64,000 nt of DNA from Actinoalloteichus hymeniacidonis (GTDB lineage Bacteria > Actinomycetota > Actinomycetes > Mycobacteriales > Pseudonocardiaceae), in the NCBI RefSeq assembly GCF_014203365.1, contig NZ_JACHIS010000001.1:3534001-3598000 (forward strand), written 5' to 3'. Below are positions 42,784 to 51,142 of this stretch, piece after piece; position 1 is the first letter of the stretch, and every line of letters starts with the position of its first letter. The notes beneath the pieces were generated by a model, which did not search any database, had not been told where the DNA came from, and saw only the letters and a list, made by a program, of their open reading frames with translations. A program made the translations under genes and the position numbers.

Positions 42784-43983
42784 ATGCGCCCCGTCCATTT
42801 CCTGGCCGCCCGTCGCACCCCGATCGGAAGGCTGCGCGGGGCGTTGTCGACGGTGCGTCCCGACGACCTCGCGGCCCAGGTCATCGGCGGATTACTCGGC
42901 GATGTCCCCGCACTGGACCCGCAGCGGATCGACGACGTCTACTGGGGAGCCGCCAACCAGGCTGGCGAGGACAACCGCAATGTGGCCCGGATGGCGGGGC
43001 TGCTCGCCGGGCTGCCGTTCTCGGTGCCGGGCGCCACGGTGAACCGGCTCTGCGCCTCGGGTCTGGAGGCCGTGATCACCGGGTCCAGGGCCATCGCCTC
43101 GGGCGAGGCCGACATCGTGGTGGCGGGTGGCTCCGAATCGATGAGCCGGGCGCCGTTCGTGCTGCCCCGTCCGGAGGACGGCCTACCGTCCAGAATGGAG
43201 TTGGCCGACACCCGACTGGGCTGGCGGCTGGTCAACGAACGGATGGCCGACCGCCACGGCGTGCTGGCGATGGGCGAGACCGCCGAGGAGGTCGCCGAGC
43301 GGCACTCGATCTCTCGACAACGTCAGGACGCCTTCGCGCTGCGCAGTCACCGGCAGGCGGCACAGGCGCGGCAGGCGGGCCGATTCGACGCCGAGATACT
43401 GCCGGTGCGCACGCCGGACGGGGAACTCGTCGAGGCCGACGAGGGCATCCGAGGCGACACCTCGTTGGAACGGCTCGGCGCGCTGCGGCCCGTGTTCCGC
43501 GCGGGCGGCAGCGTCACGGCTGGCAATTCCTCCCCGCTCAACGACGGCGCTGCGGCGGTCCTACTGGCGAGCGAGTCGGCGTTGGCCGATCTCGGGGTCG
43601 CCCCGCTGGGTCGCTACGCCGGGGGTGGCAGCGCGGGCGTGCACCCGGATGTGATGGGACTCGGTCCGATCCCCGCAGTACGGAAGCTGACCACCCGACT
43701 GGGCAGGCGGATCGAGGATCTGGACGCCGTCGAGGTCAACGAGGCCTTCGCCGCGCAGGCGCTCGCCGTGATCGACGAGTTGGGCGTGGCACCGGACTTG
43801 GTCAATCCGGACGGTGGCGCGATCGCCCTGGGCCACCCTCTCGGCTGTTCCGGCGCCCGAATCCTGACCACTCTGCTGCACCGCATGAATCGGATCGGTG
43901 CCGCCCGAGGCCTTGCGACGCTGTGTGTCGGGGTCGGGCAGGGCACCGCCGTGCTGGTGGACCGTGATCGGTCCGAACACTGA
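42784..43983 (+). CDS. Acetyl-CoA acetyltransferase / 3-ketoacyl-CoA thiolase
   Basis: A 399-residue thiolase from ATG 42784 behind GAGGAG. The nucleophilic Cys is in NRLCASGLEAV at about residue 88. The substrate/catalytic loops are VNEAFAAQALAV and NPDGGAIALGHPLGCSGAR (His), and the second catalytic Cys is in CVGVGQGTAVL. It resembles beta-ketoadipyl-CoA thiolases (PcaF-like). It cleaves a 3-ketoacyl-CoA with CoA, or runs in reverse. It leads a three-gene unit with a ketoacyl reductase and an enoyl hydratase, which together make most of a beta-oxidation turn. Confidence 0.93.
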   Translation: MRPVHFLAARRTPIGRLRGALSTVRPDDLAAQVIGGLLGDVPALDPQRIDDVYWGAANQAGEDNRNVARMAGLLAGLPFSVPGATVNRLCASGLEAVITGSRAIASGEADIVVAGGSESMSRAPFVLPRPEDGLPSRMELADTRLGWRLVNERMADRHGVLAMGETAEEVAERHSISRQRQDAFALRSHRQAAQARQAGRFDAEILPVRTPDGELVEADEGIRGDTSLERLGALRPVFRAGGSVTAGNSSPLNDGAAAVLLASESALADLGVAPLGRYAGGGSAGVHPDVMGLGPIPAVRKLTTRLGRRIEDLDAVEVNEAFAAQALAVIDELGVAPDLVNPDGGAIALGHPLGCSGARILTTLLHRMNRIGAARGLATLCVGVGQGTAVLVDRDRSEH

Positions 43984-44015
43984 GTACGTCGACTCGAATC
44001 GAGGAAGGGATCACC

Positions 44016-44774
44016 GTGAGTAGATTCGCGGAACGGATCGCCATCGTCACCGGTGCCGCCCAGGGCATCGGTGCCGCGACAGCCCGCACCCTGGCCGCGG
44101 GCGGTGCGACGGTGGCCGTGGTCGACCTGACCGAGCAACGCGCCCAGTCCGTCGTCGAGGAGATCACCGAGAGCGGCGGGACGGCGGTGGCCATCGGTTG
44201 CGATGTCACCGACGAGAGCGCCGTGCAGGCGATGGCGGCACAGGTAGTGGATCGGTTCGGCCGGGTCGACATCCTGGTCAACAACGCGGGGATCACCAGG
44301 GACAACCTGTTGTTCAAGATGCCCGCCTCGGAGTGGGACGCGGTGATCAACACCAATCTGACCAGTATGTTCCTCTGCTGTCACGCGGTGCAGGCCTCGA
44401 TGGTCGCCGCCAAGTACGGCCGCATCGTCAACCTGAGCAGCCGCTCCGCACTCGGCGCCAGGGGTCAGGTGAACTATGCGGCGGCCAAGGCCGGGGTGCA
44501 GGGCTTGACCGCGACGCTGGCCATCGAGCTCGGACCGTTCGGGGTGACGGTGAACGCCGTCGCACCCGGCTACATCGCCACCGCGATGACGGCCGCCACC
44601 GCACAACGCGTCGGGCTCGAAGCCGAGGACCACCAGCAGCAGGCCGCAGCGCAGACGCCGCTGCGGCGGGTCGGCCAGCCGAGCGAGGTGGCCGAGGTGA
44701 TCGCCTTCCTCGCCTCCGACGCGGCCTCCTACGTCAGCGGTCAGACGCTGTATGTCAACGGCGGGGCGCGATGA
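44016..44774 (+). CDS. SDR 3-ketoacyl-(ACP/CoA) reductase, FabG-like
   Basis: A 252-residue short-chain dehydrogenase from GTG 44016 behind GAGGAAGG. The cofactor motif TGAAQGIGAATARTLA, NNAGITRDNLLFKM, catalytic Ser in NLSSRSALGARGQ and YAAAKAGVQG follow FabG closely. It reduces or oxidises a 3-keto/3-hydroxyacyl thioester with NAD(P)H. Set between a thiolase and a MaoC hydratase, it more likely works on CoA esters in degradation than in fatty acid synthesis. Its stop overlaps the MaoC ATG by four bases. Confidence 0.93.
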   Translation: MSRFAERIAIVTGAAQGIGAATARTLAAGGATVAVVDLTEQRAQSVVEEITESGGTAVAIGCDVTDESAVQAMAAQVVDRFGRVDILVNNAGITRDNLLFKMPASEWDAVINTNLTSMFLCCHAVQASMVAAKYGRIVNLSSRSALGARGQVNYAAAKAGVQGLTATLAIELGPFGVTVNAVAPGYIATAMTAATAQRVGLEAEDHQQQAAAQTPLRRVGQPSEVAEVIAFLASDAASYVSGQTLYVNGGAR

Positions 44775-45280
44775 GCGTCCCGGAGGATCCGTCGGCCGCC
44801 TCGGAGGAGGCGCCCCCGGTCCGGGTGTTCGCGTCGCTGGCCGAGCTGGCCGGGGCGGTGGGCGAGGTGCTCGGTCCCGGGCAGTGGCAACCCATCGAGC
44901 AGGACCGGGTCGACGCCTTCGCCGAGGCCACGGGCGATCGACAGTGGATTCACACCGACCCGCAGCGTGCCGCCGCCGGTCCGTTCGGCGGAACCGTCGC
45001 CCACGGCTACCTGATGTTGTCCCTGCTCCCGATGCTCAACCGCAGCCTGTACCGGGTGGCGAGCCTGCGAACCGGGATCAACTACGGGCTCAACAAGGTG
45101 CGGTTCCCGGCGCCGCTGCGCACCGGGAGCGCGGTGCGCGTCACGAGTCGCATCGACGAGGCCACTCCGTTGGACGCCGGTTCCCTGCAACTCGTGGCGA
45201 CGGTGACCGTGGAGGTCCGCGACGGCGAACGGCCGTGCTGCGTCGCACAGACGGTCTCCCGGCTCTACGAGGACACCTGA
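44771..45280 (+). CDS. MaoC-like enoyl-CoA hydratase (hot-dog fold)
   Basis: A 169-residue protein from ATG 44771, coupled to the FabG-like gene. Residues about 50-85 carry the hydratase-2 motif: FAEATGDRQWIHTDPQRAAAGPFGGTVAHGY is the run of catalytic Asp and His, read as ATGDRQWIHTD and FGGTVAHGYLML. It hydrates trans-2-enoyl-CoA to the 3-hydroxyacyl-CoA. With thiolase and reductase it supplies the remaining beta-oxidation chemistry for the acyl-CoAs made by the ligase and dehydrogenases elsewhere in the region. A hairpin follows ten bases after the stop. Confidence 0.92.
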   Translation: MSVPEDPSAASEEAPPVRVFASLAELAGAVGEVLGPGQWQPIEQDRVDAFAEATGDRQWIHTDPQRAAAGPFGGTVAHGYLMLSLLPMLNRSLYRVASLRTGINYGLNKVRFPAPLRTGSAVRVTSRIDEATPLDAGSLQLVATVTVEVRDGERPCCVAQTVSRLYEDT

Positions 45281-45289
45281 GCCCATTTG

Positions 45290-45323
45290 TCGCGCGCTGG
45301 CGGTGACCGCCGCCGGCGCGCGA
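45290..45323. terminator. Bidirectional terminator between MaoC and PucR genes
   Basis: TCGCGCGC (45290-45297) pairs with GCGCGCGA (45316-45323), and GGCGG/CCGCC pair inside. The genes on both sides converge on it. Confidence 0.75.
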
Positions 45324-45336
45324 GGGGTGGGTGCGC

Positions 45337-46698
45337 TCAGCCCAGGACGCGATGCGCCTCCATGGCCAGGGACAGCTCGACCAGGTCGCGCGGCCGGTTC
45401 AGGGATCGGCCGGTGAGGTGCTCGTAGCGGCGGAGCCGATTGAGCACGGTGTTGCGGTGGCAGAAGAGCCGGGTGCCCGCCCGCAGCGCCGATCCGTCGC
45501 TGTCCAGCCACACGGCAAGCGTCGACAAGAGGGACGCTCGGTCCGGTTCGTCCAAGGCGAGCACCGCCCCGAGGCTGCGCTCGATGAGCGCGGCACCCAG
45601 TTCCGGGCAGGACAGGGCCATTGCGGCCGGCAGATGATCGTGGAGTAGGGCCGTCTCACCGTCGCGGGTGCAGGTGGCCAACGCGGTCTCGGCGAGCGCG
45701 CCTGCCGAGCCCAACGCGGCCAGGCCGCCGACCGCCGGGCTGATGCCGGCCCGAGTCCCCGCCGGGACGCGCAGTACCGAGGCCAGCTCCTCGACGTCGA
45801 GTTCCCCGAGGAGCACGATGCCCCGATCCGACTCGGCGCCGATGTGCCAGACGACGCGGGCGCCCGCGACCTTGGCGGGCAGCCCGGAGCCTCGGCAGGC
45901 GCCTCGGTCGCCGCCAGCGATGGCGATCACCGCGTAGCGCGCGAATTCGGGCAGCTCCAGGGCGGCGGCGACGGCGGGGACGTCGGCGATGCGGGCGGCG
46001 CCGTCGAGCACGGCGCCGACCAGGGCCCGCATCCGCTCGTGGCGTCGTCGGGTAAGCCTGCTCTGGACCTGACGGTATGCCTCGGCGATCAGTCCGGAAT
46101 GCTCGTCGACGAAGTTCCACACGTCGGCGGCGACGTGCACCAACAGGTGAGCCTGCTCGGGTTCGCGTCGGGTCGCGGTCTCCACCAGACCCTGCCAGAC
46201 GATCCGACCGCCCAGCCGGAAGGCGTGCAGCAGGGCGTCCAACGGCATGCCCTGTTCGGCACGTTGGGCCCCGATCCGCCAGGAGCAGAGCCGCGCCGAC
46301 TCCCTCGTCTCCTTGGGACGGAGGAACGCTCGAACGTTGTTCTCCAGCGACTCGTGGACCTCCTGCCACAGCTCGTCGGGGTCGACGACGGCCGCACGGT
46401 AGGCCGATTCCTGCTCGCGCAACGAGCCGACCAGTCGGTCGGTCAGCTCATCCAGCTCACCGAGGAGCACGGCGGCGGTGCGGTGCAACAACGCCACGGC
46501 CGCACCGTCGGCCGTGGAGCGGATCGGTGGTTCGGCGGCGGGCAGTCCCGGGAGCGATCGGGCGTCCAGGCGGGCGGTGCGGGCGCGGTGGTGGGCGGCC
46601 CTGGGGTCGTGGCGACGCAGCCTGCCCCCGAACGCCGACGGCCCGATCGGTCGGTTCGGCTCGATGCCCGGACTGCCGGACGCCATCGGTCTCACCAT
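45337..46698 (-). CDS. PucR/CdaR-family transcriptional regulator
   Basis: A 453-residue protein starting at ATG 46698, behind GGGAGGG; a longer frame runs upstream without a site. The N-terminal 330 residues hold a helical sensor-like domain (LAALLHRT...; LDALLHAFRLGGRIVWQGLVETA) typical of PucR proteins in actinomycetes. The C-terminal HTH_30 is LRAGTRLFCHRNTVLNRLRRYEHLTGRSLNRP, where the FCHRNTVLNRLRR helix is diagnostic. Such proteins activate catabolic operons in response to a substrate. It probably governs the neighbouring thiolase or liv operons. Confidence 0.9.
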   Translation of the reverse strand: MVRPMASGSPGIEPNRPIGPSAFGGRLRRHDPRAAHHRARTARLDARSLPGLPAAEPPIRSTADGAAVALLHRTAAVLLGELDELTDRLVGSLREQESAYRAAVVDPDELWQEVHESLENNVRAFLRPKETRESARLCSWRIGAQRAEQGMPLDALLHAFRLGGRIVWQGLVETATRREPEQAHLLVHVAADVWNFVDEHSGLIAEAYRQVQSRLTRRRHERMRALVGAVLDGAARIADVPAVAAALELPEFARYAVIAIAGGDRGACRGSGLPAKVAGARVVWHIGAESDRGIVLLGELDVEELASVLRVPAGTRAGISPAVGGLAALGSAGALAETALATCTRDGETALLHDHLPAAMALSCPELGAALIERSLGAVLALDEPDRASLLSTLAVWLDSDGSALRAGTRLFCHRNTVLNRLRRYEHLTGRSLNRPRDLVELSLAMEAHRVLG

Positions 46699-46786
46699 GG
46701 CCCTCCCTCGATTCGCCACCTCGTGAACGTGTCCGGCCGCTCGATCGATTCGAGACGCGGGTCCTCGGCCCGATCGGCGACCTTGG

Positions 46787-49700
46787 TCATGCCCTGGTCT
46801 CGTTGGGTCGCACGGTGCTGTTCGGGAGCACGGCGTTCTGGAACACGGTGTTGCTCGGAAGCACGGTGTTGCTCGGAAGCACGGTCGGCTCCGAGGCGCT
46901 CGGGTGGCTCGACGTCCCGATGCCGTCGTCCGCGACCAGCACATGCGCCAGTTCGGTCCTGGACCGCACTCCGAGCACGACGAAGACGTTGCGCAGATGG
47001 TGATCGACGGTGCGTGGGCTCAGGCACAGCGTCGAGGCGACCTCCCGATTGGTCGCGCCCGCCGCGACCTGCCGCGCGATCCGCAGTTGCTGCGGGGTGA
47101 GTCGGGCGATGCGACCCGGGGACAGCGCCGCCGGTTCGGCGCCCGCCGCCCGCAGTTCCTCCCGGGCCCGGTCCGCCCAGATCCGGGCCCCACACGCCTC
47201 GAAGCGACGCAGTGCGCCGCCCAGCTGTACTCGGGCCGCCCTGGGTCGGCGCCTACGTCGGAGGATCTCGCCGTGGAGGCGTTGGGTGCGGGCCCCCTCG
47301 AAGTCCGCGCCCGCCGCCTCATGCAGTCGTAGGGCCTCGCCGAACAGGCGGTCCGCCGAGGCGGGGTCCGCAGCCAACAGGGCGCGACATCGGAGGGCCT
47401 GTGCCAGGGCGCCTGCGTCCTCGGTGGTCCGCGCGCGCTGCTCGAACCGACGCAGCGCCACGTCGATCCGGCGGGAGTCCCTGGCGAGGACGACGGCTTC
47501 CGCCAGGCAGGGCACCGCGAAGATCCGGACCGCGAAGTGACTGTGTTCCGATCGACCCTCCACCAGTGGGAACAGCCGGTCCGCCGCGTCCTGCGGGCGG
47601 GACAGCGACAGATCGAGCCGGGCCAGGCTCCAGTCGGCGACGCTGACCGCCATCGCCAGGCCTCGGACCCGGCCGGTCGCGATGACGGCCTCCGCATGTG
47701 CCCGACAGCCTGCGGCATCGCCGGTGACCGCGGCCGACATCGCCAGCACCGCACGCAGTTGGAGGGCGCAGTTGCCCTGGCCTGCGGCGCGGGCGGCGGC
47801 CAGGCCCGCCGTGGCGTGTTCGGCGGCCCTGGCGTGGGCACCCAGCCGCAGCTCCGCATAGGCGAGGTGTTCCAGGGCCTGCGGGATGATCGCCAGGCGA
47901 CCGCGTGCTCTGGCTCGGACGACGGCCCTGGTGGCGGTCACCCTGGCCACCGAGAGCGCACCGACCAGTAGTGCCGCCGAGGCCAGATGTGCCAGCAGCT
48001 CGGGAGAATCCTCCCGTTCGGCCCGACGGCGCAGCACCTGTGCGGCATCGGTTCCGGCGCGTCCATCGCCGTGGAGCACCGGGGTCAGGGCCGCATCACC
48101 GTCGGTCCAGCCCGGCACGCCCCGGTCTCCGTCGGGATCCGGCTCGACCCTCCGGGATCCCCGCAGGTTCGCGACGGCGTCGACCTCGGAGAGGAAGCCC
48201 TGTTCGTCGCCGGTGATCAGCGCGGCCTCGGCGGCCCGAACCAGTGCCTCGGCCGCCAGGCCGGGATCGGTGGCGGCGAGGTGATCGGCGGCCAGCAGCA
48301 GGGCCTCCCGGGCGTCGTCGACGATGCCGTCCCGCAGTTCCACGATGCCGCCGAGGAATTCGAGTCTGCCCCGCAGGATCGGCTGCGGCGGGAGGTCCCG
48401 CAGCCGGGTGAGCAGCGGTCTGACCCGATCCGTGCGGCCCGCCGACCAGGCGTGTTCGGCGGCACGGACCAGCCGATCCGCCCGACGGGCGGTGTCCTCG
48501 GTCAGCTCGGCCGCGGCGGCCAGGGCCGAGGAGCAGGCCAGCAGGGTGGTCGAGTCGAGTGTCTCCCCCGCGGTGGCCCGACCGACGGCGGTCTCGATGG
48601 TCTCGGCCAGTCCGTCGTCCGATCCGACGACCGATGCGGCGCGGTGCCGCAGACCGCTCACCGTGTCGCCCTGCTCGATCAGCACCTCGGCCAGCCGTCG
48701 GTGCGCGGCCCGTCTCCGCCACGACGGCTCGCCTCGGTAGGACGCGGTGCGCAGCAGGGGATCGGTGAAGTGCAGCCGGTCGCCGTCGCCGAAGACCAGA
48801 CCCTCGGATTCGGCGATCTCCAGGGAGCCCGAGGCCAGGCCTGCCCGCTCGGCCGCCCGCAACACGGTGCCCAGCCCCGCCGCAGGCTCCACCTCCAGCG
48901 CGGTGGAGGCGAGTAGGAGAAGTTCCCGGGCGTCGGTGGGAAGACCGGCCAGGTGCGTGCGGTGGGCTCGGCGAAGGGACTGCGCCGCGAGCAGCCGTTC
49001 GGGCAGCGGATCGAGTCCGGCCAGTTGCGTGCCGGACAGGCCGTCGACGAGTTCGATCAGCTGTCGTGGAACGCCGTGGCCCGCGCGCAGCAGCACGTCC
49101 CGCACCTCCGGCGACAGCGGGCCGGGTGCGCGATCGGTCAGCAGTGCGGTGGCGGCGGGCTCGTCGAGCGGGGCGAGCCTGCGGGTCCGGATCTCCGGTG
49201 GCCATGCCCTGCCGTCCTCGCGCGCGGCCAGTAACACGGCCGCCCGGTGTGCCGGGGTGAGCCTGCGGATCGCGAAGCACAGCGCGTCCCGGGATGCGCG
49301 GTCGAGTCGATCGGCATCGTCGATGCAGCACAGCAATGCCCGCCCGGCCGCGAGGACGCTCAGTGTGTGCAGCAGCGCGCGGCCGAGCGAATCCGGTTCG
49401 GGTTCCAGTGGCGCGTCGCCGATACGCACCTCGGGGACCCGTCGCTCGGTCCCGGTGAGACCGACGGCGGCCAGCAGGGCGTCGATCCGGAAATCGGCGA
49501 TGCAGCGCAGCTGTTCGGCGACCGGCCGCAGCAGCGCGTGTAGTCCACTGTGGATCCGTGTCGACTCGGCAACCGTCGCTCGCAGGTGCAACACCGTCCC
49601 GCCGTTGATCGGGCGGGCGCCGTGATCGACCAGGGTCGTCCGGCCCAGACCGGATGCGCCCAGCAACAACAGCGCGCCGCCTCGTCCGACCCGTGCACCT

Positions 49701-49801
49701 CGGCGTAGCGCGTCGATCTCCGCTCGTTCGGCGGTCCGGCCGTGTACTCGGCTACCGACCGCCCTGTCAGGTAGTCCGATCACCTCCCTCAAGTTACGCA
49801 C
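46787..49801 (-). CDS. Large LuxR-family ATPase regulator (LAL-type), with Walker A Lys to Arg change
   Basis: A 1004-residue protein. The N-terminal AAA ATPase has a Walker A-like GASGLGRTT at residues 48-56, with Arg where the catalytic Lys should be, and a Walker B ALLCCIDDADRLD near 170. About 600 residues of helical repeats follow. Near 895-955 is a LuxR HTH: LTPQQLRIARQVAAGATNREVAS and LSPRTVDHHLRNVFVVLGVRSRTELA. A tail of about 45 residues repeats TVLPSN. Members of this group are pathway-specific activators. The K-to-R change may weaken ATP hydrolysis. Its likely targets are the adjacent liv/acd/fadD operon or itself. Confidence 0.9.
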   Translation of the reverse strand: MRNLREVIGLPDRAVGSRVHGRTAERAEIDALRRGARVGRGGALLLLGASGLGRTTLVDHGARPINGGTVLHLRATVAESTRIHSGLHALLRPVAEQLRCIADFRIDALLAAVGLTGTERRVPEVRIGDAPLEPEPDSLGRALLHTLSVLAAGRALLCCIDDADRLDRASRDALCFAIRRLTPAHRAAVLLAAREDGRAWPPEIRTRRLAPLDEPAATALLTDRAPGPLSPEVRDVLLRAGHGVPRQLIELVDGLSGTQLAGLDPLPERLLAAQSLRRAHRTHLAGLPTDARELLLLASTALEVEPAAGLGTVLRAAERAGLASGSLEIAESEGLVFGDGDRLHFTDPLLRTASYRGEPSWRRRAAHRRLAEVLIEQGDTVSGLRHRAASVVGSDDGLAETIETAVGRATAGETLDSTTLLACSSALAAAAELTEDTARRADRLVRAAEHAWSAGRTDRVRPLLTRLRDLPPQPILRGRLEFLGGIVELRDGIVDDAREALLLAADHLAATDPGLAAEALVRAAEAALITGDEQGFLSEVDAVANLRGSRRVEPDPDGDRGVPGWTDGDAALTPVLHGDGRAGTDAAQVLRRRAEREDSPELLAHLASAALLVGALSVARVTATRAVVRARARGRLAIIPQALEHLAYAELRLGAHARAAEHATAGLAAARAAGQGNCALQLRAVLAMSAAVTGDAAGCRAHAEAVIATGRVRGLAMAVSVADWSLARLDLSLSRPQDAADRLFPLVEGRSEHSHFAVRIFAVPCLAEAVVLARDSRRIDVALRRFEQRARTTEDAGALAQALRCRALLAADPASADRLFGEALRLHEAAGADFEGARTQRLHGEILRRRRRPRAARVQLGGALRRFEACGARIWADRAREELRAAGAEPAALSPGRIARLTPQQLRIARQVAAGATNREVASTLCLSPRTVDHHLRNVFVVLGVRSRTELAHVLVADDGIGTSSHPSASEPTVLPSNTVLPSNTVFQNAVLPNSTVRPNETRA
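46811..46879 (-). repeat. 18-bp minisatellite coding the TVLPSN tail of the LuxR regulator
   Basis: CACGGTGTTGCTCGGAAG occurs twice exactly in tandem (46844-46861 and 46862-46879). A diverged copy is at 46811-46828 and a shortened 15-base copy at 46829-46843. The period is a multiple of three, so copy number can change without breaking the frame. Confidence 0.85.
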
Positions 49802-50033
49802 GGGTTACACGTCGGGGAAGGACCGAATGCGGCAGGCGGCGCGGCCCGGCCACCGGACAGCACCGAGCGGCGGACCGTTGCGGAGGGCGAATCCGCTGAT
49901 CACCAGGTCGACGACGCCACCGGGCCAGGTCAGGGCCGGTCGGGCGTCCTGTGCGGGCGCACATCGTGACCGCTTCCGCGCTGGGCACCACGACAGCTCC
50001 CCCGCACCCGACCGAACCGTGCGACCCGGCGGC

Positions 50034-51023
50034 TCATCGGGACGGATCGATCACCAGTCTGCCGACGGTGTGCCCGTCAGCCAGGCGTTGCAGCGCATCG
50101 GCGGTGTCCGCGAGCCCGACCAGTTCGGTCACCCGTGGGCGCACCACGCCTTGCGCCGCGAGCCTGCTCAGCTCCCGGTGCGCCGCCGCGACGGCCGTCG
50201 GATCGCGGTGGACATACAGCCCCCAGTGCAGACCGAGGATCGAATAGTTCTTCACCAGCGCGTGGTTGAGACCGGGTTGCGGGATCACCCCGCCTGCGAA
50301 GCCGACCACGACGATGCGTCCCTCGAAGGCGATGCACTTGGTCGAGCGGGTGTAGGCGTCACCGCCCACCGGGTCGAACACCACGTCGGCGCCGCGACCA
50401 CCGGTCACCTCGCGCACCACCTCGACGAAGTCCTCCTCGTCGCGGACGACGACGATGTCGGCACCGGCCTGCCGGGCCACGGCCACCTTGGCCGCGCTAC
50501 CCACCACGCCGATCACGGTGGCGCCTGCCGCCGAGCCCAACTGCACCGCCGCGCTGCCGACACCGCCTGCGGCGGCGTGCACCAACAGCACCTCCCCCGG
50601 TGCGATCGCCGCCCGCCGATGCAGTCCGAACCAACCGGTCTGGTAGCCGATGTACAGCGCGGACGCCTCGGCGTCACCGAGCTGTTCGGGGGCGGGTTGC
50701 GCCGCCTCCGCCGCCATCAGCGTGTACTCGGCGAACGCGCCGTGCGGCAGCACCGACAGTCCGATCACTCGGCTGCCGATTGCGGGCGCGGACACCCCGG
50801 TGCCCAGTTCGACGACCTCACCGCACAGTTCGACTCCAGGGGTGAACGGCAGTGGCGGCCGGACCTGATACCGGCCCCGGCACAGTAGGACGTCGGCGAA
50901 GTTGACGGCGGCGGCGCGCACCCGGACTCGGATCTGGCCGGGGCCGGGTGTCGGTGGGTCGGTCTCCTCCGGGACGAGCACCGTCCCCGGTTCGCCGGTT
51001 TCGTGGACCTGCCAGACACGCAC
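50034..51023 (-). CDS. Quinone oxidoreductase-like MDR protein (NADPH:quinone reductase family)
   Basis: A 329-residue protein from GTG 51023, with AGGAGG before it; the longer frame upstream has no site. It is a zinc-free medium-chain reductase: RVRAAAVNFADVLLCRGRYQVRPPLPFTPGVELCGEVVELG, and the NADPH motif VLLVHAAAGGVGSAAVQLGSAAGATVIGV. FDPVGGDAYTRSTKCIAFEGRIVVVGFAGG completes the family pattern. Relatives reduce quinones or act as enoyl-CoA reductases. Being last in the operon behind a CoA ligase and acyl-CoA dehydrogenase, an enoyl or redox role on the same pathway is likely. Confidence 0.9.
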   Translation of the reverse strand: MRVWQVHETGEPGTVLVPEETDPPTPGPGQIRVRVRAAAVNFADVLLCRGRYQVRPPLPFTPGVELCGEVVELGTGVSAPAIGSRVIGLSVLPHGAFAEYTLMAAEAAQPAPEQLGDAEASALYIGYQTGWFGLHRRAAIAPGEVLLVHAAAGGVGSAAVQLGSAAGATVIGVVGSAAKVAVARQAGADIVVVRDEEDFVEVVREVTGGRGADVVFDPVGGDAYTRSTKCIAFEGRIVVVGFAGGVIPQPGLNHALVKNYSILGLHWGLYVHRDPTAVAAAHRELSRLAAQGVVRPRVTELVGLADTADALQRLADGHTVGRLVIDPSR

Positions 51024-51142
51024 GAGTCCTCCTCGATGAGGGGGCGGGGCGAACCTGGATGTCCGCCCCGCCTGGGATTTCCGGATTGAGCGCCGCCGCG
51101 CCGCCACCTGCGACCGGCGGGCACCCGGATCGGCCTGCTTCC

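Noticed and set aside
46699-46944. Extended N terminus of the PucR regulator
   Set aside because: It overlaps the end of the LuxR gene, has repeats of RATPC type that mirror the minisatellite on the other frame, and a good ribosome site precedes ATG 46698.
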